This document shows, piece after piece, positions 53,801-64,000 of a stretch of 64,000 nucleotides of DNA. The notes beneath the pieces are model-generated. The model was given only the letters and a program-made list of their open reading frames with translations, made no database searches and was not told the origin of the DNA. Each line of letters opens with the position of its first letter. The stretch's first letter is position 1. Position numbers and translations under genes: made by a program. The DNA comes from Cavia porcellus (lineage: Eukaryota > Chordata > Mammalia > Rodentia > Caviidae): NCBI RefSeq assembly GCF_034190915.1, contig NW_026947628.1:248001-312000 (forward strand), given 5' to 3'.

Positions 53801-56455
53801 TACAATGAGCACCACCCCGTGATGTTTTTCTCACTCCTACTAGTGAATGTAATCTAACACACACCCATACAATGCGCACCACCCCGTGATGTTTTTCTCA
53901 CTCCTACTTGTGAATCTAACGTAACACACACTCATACAATGCGGACCACCCCGCGATGTTTTTCAGAAACCTATCCTACATTGCCACTGCATGTTCCCTG
54001 ACCTCCCCATGCTTACCTCCCCGTGGTGCTTTTCTCCATCCTACATTGCCACTCACTGCCTATCCTAATTCAGACCATCCGATTCACACCACACCGTGAT
54101 GTTTTTCTCACTCCTACTAGTGAATGTAATGTAACACACACCCATACAATGCGCACCACCCCGTGATGTTTTTCTCACTCCTACTAGTGAATGTAATGTA
54201 ACACACACCCATACACTGCGCACCACCCCGTGATATTTTTCTCACTCCTACTAGTGAATGTAATCTAACACACACCCACACAATGCACACCACCCCGTGA
54301 TGTTTTTCTCACTCCTACTAGTGAATGTAATGTAACACACACCCATACAATGCGCACCACCCCGTGATGTTTTTCTCACTCCTATTAGTGAATGTAATGT
54401 AACACACACCCATACAATGCGCACCACCCCGTGATGTTTTTCTCACTCCTACTAGTGAATCTAATGTAACACACACCCATACAATGCGCACCACCCCGTG
54501 ATGTTTTTCTCACTCCTAGTAGTGAATGTAATGTAACACACACCCATACAATGCGCACCACCCCGTGATGTTTTTCTCACTCCTACTAGTGAATCTAATG
54601 TAACACACACCCATACAATGCGCACCACCCCGTGATGTTTTTCTCACTCCTACTAGTGAATCTAATGTAACACACACCCATACAATGCGCACCACCCCGT
54701 GATGTTTTTCTCACTCCTACTAGTGAATCTAATGTAACAAACACCCATACAATGCACACCACCCCGCGGTGTTTTTCAGAAACCTATCCTACATTGCCAC
54801 TGCATGTTCCCTGACCTCCCCATGCTAACCACCCCGCGGTGCTTTTCTCCATCCTACATTGCCACTCACTGCCTATCCTAATTCAGACCCTCCGATTCAC
54901 ACCACCCCGTGATGTTTTTCTCACTCCTACTAGTGAATGTCATGTAACACACACCCATACAATGCGCACCACCCGTGATGTTTTTCTCACTCCTACTAGT
55001 GAATGTAATGTAACACACACCCATACAATGCGCACCACCCCGTGATTCTTTTCTCACTCCTACTAGTGAATGTAATGTAACACACAACCATACAATGCGC
55101 ACCACCCCGTGATGTTTTTCTCACTCCTACTAGTGAATGTAATGTAACACACACCCATACAATCCCACCACCCCGTGATGTTTTTCTCACTCCTACTAGT
55201 GAATCTAATGTAACACACACCCATACAATGCGCACCACCCCGTGATGTTTTTCTCACTTCTACTAGTGAATGTAATGTAACACACACCCATACAATGCGC
55301 ACCACCCCTTGATATTTTTCTCACTCCTACTAGTGAATCTAATGTAACACACACCCATACAATGCGCACCACCCCGTGATGTTTTTCTCACTCCTACTAG
55401 TGAATCTAATGTAACACACACCCATACAATGCACACCACCCCGCGGTGTTTTTCAGAAACCTATCCTACATTGCCACTGCACTTTCCCTGACCTCCCCAT
55501 GCTGACCACCCCGCGGTGCTTTTCTCCATCCTACATTGCCACTCACTGCCTATCCTAACTCAGACCTCCCGATTCACACCACCCCGTGATGTTTTTCTCA
55601 CTCCTACTAGTGAATGTCATGTAACACACACCCATACAATGCGCACCACCCCGTGATGTTTTTCTCACTCCTACTAGTGAATGTAATGTAACACACACCC
55701 ATACAATGCGCACCACCCCGTGATGCTTTTCTCACTCCTACTAGTGAATGTAATGTAACACACACCTTTACAATGCGCACCACACCGTGATGTTTTTCTC
55801 ACTCCTACTAGTGAATGTAAGGTAACACACAGCCATACAATACGCACCACCCCGTGATGTTTTTCTCACTCCTACTAGTGAATGTAATGTAACACACACC
55901 CATACAATGCGCACCACCCCGTGATGTTTTTCTCACTCCTACTAGTGAATGTAATGTAACACACACCCATACAATGCGCACCACCCCGTGATGTTTTTCT
56001 CACTCCTACTAGTGAATGTAATGTAACACACACCCATACAATGCGCACCACCCCGTGATGTTTTTCTCACTCCTACTAGTGAATGTAATGTAACACACAC
56101 CCATACAATGCGCACCACCCCGTGATGTTTTTCTCACTCCTACTAGTGAATGTAATGTAACACACACCCATACAATGCGCACCACACCGTGATGTTTTTC
56201 TCACTCCTACTAGTGAATCTAATGTAACACACACCCATACAATGCGCACCACCCCGTGATGTTTTTCTCACTCCTACTAGTGAATGTAATGTAACACACA
56301 CCCATACAATGCGCACCACCCCGTGATGTTTTTCTCACTCCTACTAGTGAATCTAATGTAACACACACCCATACAATGCTACCACCCCGTGATGTTTTTC
56401 TCACTCCTACTAGTGAATCTAATGTAACACACACCCATACAATGCGCACCACCCC
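50900..56455 (+). repeat. Complete eight-dimer higher-order repeat unit, 5556 bp
   Basis: BC dimers start at 50900 (T3), 51177 (T4), 51387 (T5), 51798 (T6), 52409 (T7), 53953 (T1), 54766 (T2a) and 55443 (T2b), with A runs of 2, 1, 4, 7, 21, 10, 8 and 13. The dimer order is identical to the preceding unit. The offset is 5224 up to T7, then grows to 5357, 5424 and 5557 because this unit has 2, 1 and 2 more A monomers in three runs, minus single-base losses. It holds the most private substitutions of the three units, for example CACAGATAAAAGGCG near 53.07 kb. Confidence 0.9.
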
Positions 56456-59400
56456 GCGATGTTTTTCAGAAACCTATCCTACATTGCCACTGCATGTTCC
56501 CTGACCTCCCCATGCTGACCACCCCGCGGTGCTTTTCTCCATCCTACATTGCCACTCACTGCCTATCCTAATTCAGACCCTCCGATTCACACCACCCCGT
56601 AATGTTTTTCTCACTCCTACTAGTGAATGTACTATAACACACACCCATACAATGCACACCACCCCGTGACGTTTTTCTCACTCCTACTAGTGAATGTAAT
56701 GTAACACACACCCATACAATGCGCACCACCCCGCGATGTTTTTCAGAAACCTATCCTACATTGCCACTGTATGTTCCCTGACCTCCCCATGCTGACCACC
56801 CCGCGGTGCTTTTCTCCATCCTACATTGCCACTCACTGCCTATCCTAATTCAGACCCTCCGATTCACACCACCCCGTGATGTTTTTCTCACTGCTACTAG
56901 TGAATGTAATGTAACACACACCCATACAATGCGCATCACCCCGCGATGTTTTTCAGAAACCTATCCTACATTGACACTGCATGTTCCCAGACCTCCCCAT
57001 GCTGACCACCCCGCGGTGCTTTTCTACATCCTACATTGCCACTCACTGCCTATCCTAATTCAGACCCTCCGATTCACACCACACCGTGATGTTTTTCTCA
57101 CTCCTACTAGTGAATGTAATGTAACACACACCCATACAATTCGCACCACCCCGTGATGTTTTTCTCATTCCTACTAGTGAATCTAATGTAACACACACCC
57201 ATACAATGCGCACCACCCCTTGATGTTTTTCTCACTCCTACTAGTGAATCTAATGTAACACACACCCATACAATGCGCACCACTCCGTGATGTTTTTCTC
57301 ATTCCTACTAGTGAATCTAATGTAACACACACCCATACAATGCACACCACCCCGCGGTGTTTTTCAGAAACCTATCCTACATTGCCACTGCATGTTCCCT
57401 GACCTCCCCATGCTGACCACCCCGCGGTGCTTTTCTCCATCCTACATTGCCACTCACTGCCTATCTTAATTCAGACCCTCCGATTCACACCACCCCGTGA
57501 TGTTTTTCTCACTCCTACTAGTGAATATCATGTAACACACACCCATACAATGCGCACCACCCCGTGATGTTTTTCTCACTCCTACTAGTGAATGTAATGT
57601 AACACACACCCATACAATGCGCACCACCCCTTGATGTTTTTCTCACTCCTACTAGTGAATCTAATGTAACACACAGCCATACAATGCGCACCACCCCGTG
57701 ATGTTTTTCTCACTCCTACTAGTGAATGTAATGTAACACACACCCATACAATGCACACCACCCCGCGGTGTTTTTCAGAAACCTATCCTACATTGCCACA
57801 GCATGTTCCCTGACCTCCGCATGCTGACCACCCCGCGGTGCTTTTCTCCATCCTACATTGCCACTCAATGCCTATCCTAATTCAGACCCTCCGATTCACA
57901 CCACCCCGTGATGTTTTTCTCACTCCTACTAGTGAATGTCATGTAACACACACTCATACAATGCGCACCACCCCATGATGTTTTTCTCACTCCTACTAGT
58001 GAATGTAATGTAACACACACCCATACAATGCGCACCACCCCGTGATGCTTTTCTCACTCCTACTAGTGTATGTAATGTAACACACACCCATACAATGCGC
58101 ACCACCCCGTGATGTTTTTCTCACTCCTACTAGTGAATGTAATGTAACACACACCCATACAATACGCACCACCCAGTGATGTTTTTCTCACTCCTACTAG
58201 TGAATGTAATGTTACACACACCAATACAATGCGCACCACCCCGTGATGTTTTTCTCACTCCTACTAGTGAATGTAATGTAACACACACACATAAAATGCG
58301 CACCACCCCGTGATGTTTTTCTCACTCCTACTAGTGAATGTAATGTAACACACACACATAAAATGCGAACCACCCCGTGATGTTTTTCTCACTCCTACTA
58401 GTGAATGTAATGTAACACACACCCATAAAATGCGCACCACCCCGTGATGTTTTTCTCACACCTATTAGTGAATGTAATGTAACACACACCCATACAATGC
58501 GCACCACCCCGTGATGTTTTTCTCACACCTATTAGTGAATGTAATGTAACACACACCCATACAATGCGCACAACCCCGTGATGTTTTTCTCACTCCTAGT
58601 AGTGAATGTAATGTAACACACACCCATACAATGCGCACCACCCCGTGATGTTTTTCTCACTCCTACTAGTGAATGTAATGTCACACCCATGCAATGCACA
58701 CCACCCCGTGATGTTTTTCTCACTCCTACTAGTGAATGTAATGTAACACACACCCATACAATGCGCACCACCCCGTGATGTTTTTCTCACTCCTACTAGT
58801 CAATGTAATGTAACACACACCCATACAATGCGCACCACCCCGTGATGTTTTTCTCACTCCTACTAGTGAATGTAATGTAACACACACCCATACAATGCGC
58901 ACAACCCCGTGATGTTTTTCTCACTCCTACTAGTGAATCTAATGTAACACACACCCATACAATGCGCACCACCCCGTGATGTTTTTCTCACTCTTACTAG
59001 TGAATGTAATGTACCACACACCCATACAATGAGCACCACCCTGTGATGTTTTTCTCACTCCTACTAGTGAATGTAATCTAACACACACCCATACAATGCG
59101 CACCACCCCGTGATGTTTTTCTCACTCCTACTTGTGAATCTAATGTAAAACACACTCATACAATGCGGACCACCCCGCGATGTTTTTCAGAAACCTATCC
59201 TACATTGCCACTGCATGTTCCCTGACCTCCCCATGCTTACCTCCCCGTGGTGCTTTTCTCCATCCTACATTGCCACTCACTGCCTATCCTAATTCAGACC
59301 ATCCGATTCACACCACACCGTGATGTTTTTCTCACTCCGACTAGTGAATGTAATGTAACACACACCCATACAATGCGCACCAACCCGTGATGTTTTTCTC

Positions 59401-61145
59401 ACTCCTACTAGTGAATGTAATGTAACACACACCCATACACTGCGCACCACCCCGTGATATTTTTCTCACTCCTACTAGTGAATGTAATCTAACACACACC
59501 CACACAATGCACACCACCCCGTGATGTTTTTCTCACTCCTACTAGTGAATGTAATGTAACACACACCCATACAATGCGCACCACCCCGTGATGTTTTTCT
59601 CACTCCTATTAGTGAATGTAATGTAACACACACCCATACAATGCGCACCACCCCGTGATATTTTTCTCACTCCTACTAGTGAATCTAATGTAACACACAC
59701 CCATACAATGCGCACCACCCCGTGATGTTTTTCTCACTCCTAGTAGTGAATGTAATGTAACACACACCCATACAATGCGCATCACCCCGTGATGTTTTTC
59801 TCACTCCTACTAGTGAATCTAATGTAACACACACCCATACAATGCGCACCACCCCGTGATGTTTTTCTCACTCCTACTAGTGAATCTAATGTAACACACA
59901 CCCATACAATGCGCACCACCCCGTGATGTTTTTCTCACTCCTACTAGTGAATCTAATGTAACACACACCCATACAATGCACACCACCCCGCGGTGTTTTT
60001 CAGAAACCTATCCTACATTGCCACTGCATGTTCCCTGACCTCCCCATGCTAACCACCCCGCGGTGCTTTTCTCCATCCTACATTGCCACTCACTGCCTAT
60101 CCTAATTCAGACCCTCCGATTCACACCACCCCGTGATGTTTTTCTCACTCCTACTAGTGAATGTCATGTAACACACACCCATACAATGCGCACCACCCCG
60201 TGATGTTTTTCTCACTCCTACTAGTGAATGTAATGTAACACACACCCATACAATGCGCACCAACCCGTGATTCTTTTCTCACTCCTACTAGTGAATGTAA
60301 TGTAACACACACCCATACAATGCGCACAACCCCGTGATGTTTTTCTCACTCCTACTAGTGAATGTAATGTAACACACACCCATACAATCCCACCACCCCG
60401 TGATGTTTTTCTCACTCCTACTAGTGAATCTAATGTAACACACACCCATACAATGCGCACCACCCCGTGATGTTTTTCTCACTTCTACTAGTGAATGTAA
60501 TGTAACGCACACCCATACAATGCGCACCACCCCTTGATATTTTTCTCACTCCTACTAGTGAATCTAATGTAACACACACCCATACAATGCGCACCACCCC
60601 GTGATGTTTTTCTCACTCCTACTAGTGAATCTAATGTAACACACACCCATACAATGCACACCACCCCGCGGTGTTTTTCAGAAACCTATCCTACATTGCC
60701 ACTGCACTTTCCCTGACCTCCGCATGCTGACCACCCCGCGGTGCTTTTCTCCATCCTACATTGCCACTCACTGCCTATCCTAATTCAGACCCTCCGATTC
60801 ACACCACCCCGTGATGTTTTTCTCACTCCTACTAGTGAATGTCATGTAACACACACCCATACCATGCGCACCACCCCGTGATGTTTTTCTCACTCCTACT
60901 AGTGAATGTAATGTAACACACACCCATACAATGCGCACCACCCCGTGATGCTTTTCTCACTCCTACTAGTGAATGTAATGTAACACACACCTTTACAATG
61001 CGCACCACCCCGTGATGTTTTTCTCACTCCTACTAGTGAATGTAATCTAACACACACCCATACAATGCGCACCACCCCGTGATGTTTTTCTCACTCCTAC
61101 TTGTGAATCTAATGTAACACACACTCATACAATGCGGACCACCCC
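56456..61145 (+). repeat. Third eight-dimer higher-order repeat unit, truncated at its end
   Basis: BC dimers start at 56456 (T3), 56733 (T4), 56943 (T5), 57354 (T6), 57765 (T7), 59177 (T1), 59990 (T2a) and 60668 (T2b), with A runs of 2, 1, 4, 4, 19, 10, 8 and then only 5. The next dimer is T1, not T3. Run lengths match the unit at 29983, and all eight dimers sit exactly 26473 bp after theirs, so this unit is closer to the distant first unit than to its immediate neighbour. Confidence 0.88.
59072..61040 (+). repeat. First copy of a 1969-bp tandem block
   Basis: It contains T1 (59177), T2a (59990) and T2b (60668) with 10, 8 and 5 A monomers. The predicted size of 23 A plus 3 BC minus one base (the CAATCCCACC deletion at 60386) is 1969 bp. 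The right boundary is chimeric: the A after CACCTTTACAATGCG switches to GAATGTAATCTAAC, the sequence found upstream of T1, in place of GAATGTAAGGTAAC. Confidence 0.87.
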
Positions 61146-63009
61146 GCGATGTTTTTCAGAAACCTATCCTACATTGCCACTGCATGTTCCCTGACCTCCC
61201 CATGCTTACCTCCCCGTGGTGCTTTTCTCCATCCTACATTGCCACTCACTGCCTATCCTAATTCAGACCATCCGATTCACACCACACCGTGATGTTTTTC
61301 TCACTCCGACTAGTGAATGTAATGTAACACACACCCATACAATGCGCACCAACCCGTGATGTTTTTCTCACTCCTACTAGTGAATGTAATGTAACACACA
61401 CCCATACACTGCGCACCACCCCGTGATATTTTTCTCACTCCTACTAGTGAATGTAATCTAACACACACCCACACAATGCACACCACCCCGTGATGTTTTT
61501 CTCACTCCTACTAGTGAATGTAATGTAACACACACCCATACAATGCGCACCACCCCGTGATGTTTTTCTCACTCCTATTAGTGAATGTAATGTAACACAC
61601 ACCCATACAATGCGCACCACCCCGTGATATTTTTCTCACTCCTACTAGTGAATCTAATGTAACACACACCCATACAATGCGCACCACCCCGTGATGTTTT
61701 TCTCACTCCTAGTAGTGAATGTAATGTAACACACACCCATACAATGCGCATCACCCCGTGATGTTTTTCTCACTCCTACTAGTGAATCTAATGTAACACA
61801 CACCCATACAATGCGCACCACCCCGTGATGTTTTTCTCACTCCTACTAGTGAATCTAATGTAACACACACCCATACAATGCGCACCACCCCGTGATGTTT
61901 TTCTCACTCCTACTAGTGAATCTAATGTAACACACACCCATACAATGCACACCACCCCGCGGTGTTTTTCAGAAACCTATCCTACATTGCCACTGCATGT
62001 TCCCTGACCTCCCCATGCTAACCACCCCGCGGTGCTTTTCTCCATCCTACATTGCCACTCACTGCCTATCCTAATTCAGACCCTCCGATTCACACCACCC
62101 CGTGATGTTTTTCTCACTCCTACTAGTGAATGTCATGTAACACACACCCATACAATGCGCACCACCCCGTGATGTTTTTCTCACTCCTACTAGTGAATGT
62201 AATGTAACACACACCCATACAATGCGCACCACCCCGTGATTCTTTTCTCACTCCTACTAGTGAATGTAATGTAACACACACCCATACAATGCGCACAACC
62301 CCGTGATGTTTTTCTCACTCCTACTAGTGAATGTAATGTAACACACACCCATACAATCCCACCACCCCGTGATGTTTTTCTCACTCCTACTAGTGAATCT
62401 AATGTAACACACACCCATACAATGCGCACCACCCCGTGATGTTTTTCTCACTTCTACTAGTGAATGTAATGTAACGCACACCCATACAATGCGCACCACC
62501 CCTTGATATTTTTCTCACTCCTACTAGTGAATCTAATGTAACACACACCCATACAATGCGCACCACCCCGTGATGTTTTTCTCACTCCTACTAGTGAATC
62601 TAATGTAACACACACCCATACAATGCACACCACCCCGCGGTGTTTTTCAGAAACCTATCCTACATTGCCACTGCACTTTCCCTGACCTCCGCATGCTGAC
62701 CACCCCGCGGTGCTTTTCTCCATCCTACATTGCCACTCACTGCCTATCCTAATACAGACCCTCCGATTCACACCACCCCGTGATGTTTTTCTCACTCCTA
62801 CTAGTGAATGTCATGTAACACACACCCATACCATGCGCACCACCCCGTGATGTTTTTCTCACTCCTACTAGTGAATGTAATGTAACACACACCCATACAA
62901 TGCGCACCACCCCGTGATGCTTTTCTCACTCCTACTAGTGAATGTAATGTAACACACACCTTTACAATGCGCACCACCCCGTGATGTTTTTCTCACTCCT
63001 ACTAGTGAA
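61041..63009 (+). repeat. Second copy of the 1969-bp tandem block
   Basis: T1 (61146), T2a (61959) and T2b (62637) lie exactly 1969 bp after their partners. The 66-bp CAATCCCACC monomer recurs at 62355. Few differences are visible, for example CTAATACAGACC near 62750. Here the original continuation returns after T2b, with GTAAGTTAACACACAGCC near 63.01 kb, a one-base variant of GTAAGGTAACACACAGCC. Confidence 0.87.
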
Positions 63010-64000
63010 TGTAAGTTAACACACAGCCATACAATACGCACCACCCCGTGATGTTTTTCTCACTCCTACTAGTGAATCTAATGTAACACACACCCATACA
63101 ATGCGCACCACCCCGTGATATTTTTCTCACTCCTACTAGTGAATCTAATGTAACACACACCCATACAATGCACACCACCCCGTGATGTTTTTCTCACTCC
63201 TACTAGTGAATCTAATGTAACACACACCCATACAATGCGCACCACCCCGTGATGTTTTTCTCACTCCTACTAGTGAATGTAATGTAACACACACCCATAC
63301 AATGCGCACCACCCCGTGATGTTTTTCTCACTCCTACTAGTGAATGTAATGTAACACACACCCATACAATGCGCACCACCCCGTGATGTTTTTCTCACTC
63401 CTACTAGTGAATGTAATGTAACACACACCCATACAATGCGCACCACCCCGTGATGTTTTTCTCACTCCTACTAGTGAATGTAATGTAACACACACCCATA
63501 CAATGCGCACCACCCCGTGATGTTTTTCTCAGTCCTACTAGTGAATGTAATGTAACACACACCCATACAATGCGCACCACCCCATGATGTTTTTCTCACT
63601 GCTACTAGTGAATGTAATGTAACACACACCCATACAATGCGCACCACCCCTTGATGCCTTTCTCACTCCTACTAGTGAATCTAATGTAACACACACCCAT
63701 ACAATGCTCATCACCCCGTGATGGTTTTCTCACTCCTACTAGTGAATGTAATGTAACACACACCCATACAATGCGCACCACACCGTGATGTTTTTCTCAC
63801 TCCTACTAGTGAATCTAATGTAACACACACCCATACAATGCGCACCACCCCGTGATGTTTTTCTCACTCCTACTAGTGAATGTAATGTAACACACACCCA
63901 TACAATGCGCACCACCCCGTGATGTTTTTCTCACTCCTACTAGTGAATCTAATGTAACACACACCCATACAATGCGCACCACCCCGTGATGTTTTTCTCA
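62780..64000 (+). repeat. Terminal run of A monomers
   Basis: About 18 A monomers follow the last BC dimer (62637-62779) and the array runs off the window. The run aligns with 44336-45.6 kb at an offset of 18444 up to CTTGATGCCTTTC near 63.65 kb and at 18377 afterwards, so one 67-bp monomer is absent here. Nothing other than A monomers is present. Confidence 0.9.

Larger units (their letters stand above)
1..64000. repeat. Satellite DNA array with nested higher-order repeats, filling the window
   Basis: Every stretch read is either the 67-bp A monomer or the 143-bp BC dimer, with no unique sequence, transposon remnant or gene between them. There are about 770 A monomers and 87 BC dimers. Both window edges lie inside the array, so its true length is unknown. 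The A consensus is 44.8% G+C but strongly skewed on this strand (21 C against 9 G per monomer). Known biology: long homogenised arrays with HOR structure are typical of eukaryotic centromeric or heterochromatic satellites, maintained by unequal exchange and gene conversion. Centromere function is not shown by the sequence. The family was not recognised. Confidence 0.97.

Noticed and set aside
1..64000. CRISPR array
   Set aside because: The repeats abut directly with no unique spacers, the unit is 67 bp, and there are no cas genes.
1..64000. tRNA, rRNA or small RNA genes, promoters and terminators
   Set aside because: There is no cloverleaf, no A/B box pair, and no rRNA-like segment. T5 tracts occur in every monomer and cannot be taken as terminators.

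Overview
The whole window is one uninterrupted satellite DNA array. I found no gene, RNA gene, transposon, CRISPR array or unique sequence anywhere in it. Tandem DNA on this scale, with nested higher-order repeats (HORs), points to a eukaryotic chromosome, probably centromeric, pericentromeric, subtelomeric or another heterochromatic block. I do not recognise the repeat family and cannot name the species.

Three building blocks explain every base. Block A is a 67-bp monomer with about 770 copies. It starts GTGATGTTTTTCTCAC, has TCCTACTAGTGAATG in the middle and ends GCGCACCACCCC. Block B (70 bp) and block C (73 bp) are diverged relatives. They share the first ~11 bases and the terminal ACCACCCC with A but have a different core containing ATCCTACATTGCCACT. 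B and C always occur as an adjacent 143-bp BC dimer. I count 87 BC dimers, and the distance between successive dimers is a whole number of A monomers apart from a few 1-4 bp deletions. Numbers of A monomers between dimers are counts I made by hand from the coordinates.

The BC dimers carry diagnostic variants that sort them into recurrent types, here called T1 to T7. From left to right the order becomes more elaborate. Positions 1-11 kb have irregular long A runs (up to 41 A between dimers) and local duplications of 2448 and 1273 bp. Positions 10.7-16.6 kb hold a 2984-bp tandem duplication built on a four-dimer unit. Positions 15.75-23.8 kb hold a 4024-bp tandem duplication containing a five-dimer unit. 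Positions 23.8-31 kb are a mosaic of these. From about 30 kb an eight-dimer cycle T3-T4-T5-T6-T7-T1-T2a-T2b appears. It is rearranged between 35 and 45 kb (3914-bp tandem duplication), then present as two complete units (45676-50899 and 50900-56455) and a third truncated one (56456-61145), followed by a 1969-bp tandem duplication and an A-only tail.

Open reading frames of 60-116 codons recur but are by-products of the repeat. Because 67 is 1 modulo 3, a frame returns every three monomers (201 bp), and the frames I examined open at GTG. The interest of the window lies in its architecture: two obligatorily paired variant monomers punctuating the array, readable unequal-crossover junctions, and several kilobase-scale near-identical duplications that are either very recent or assembly artefacts.
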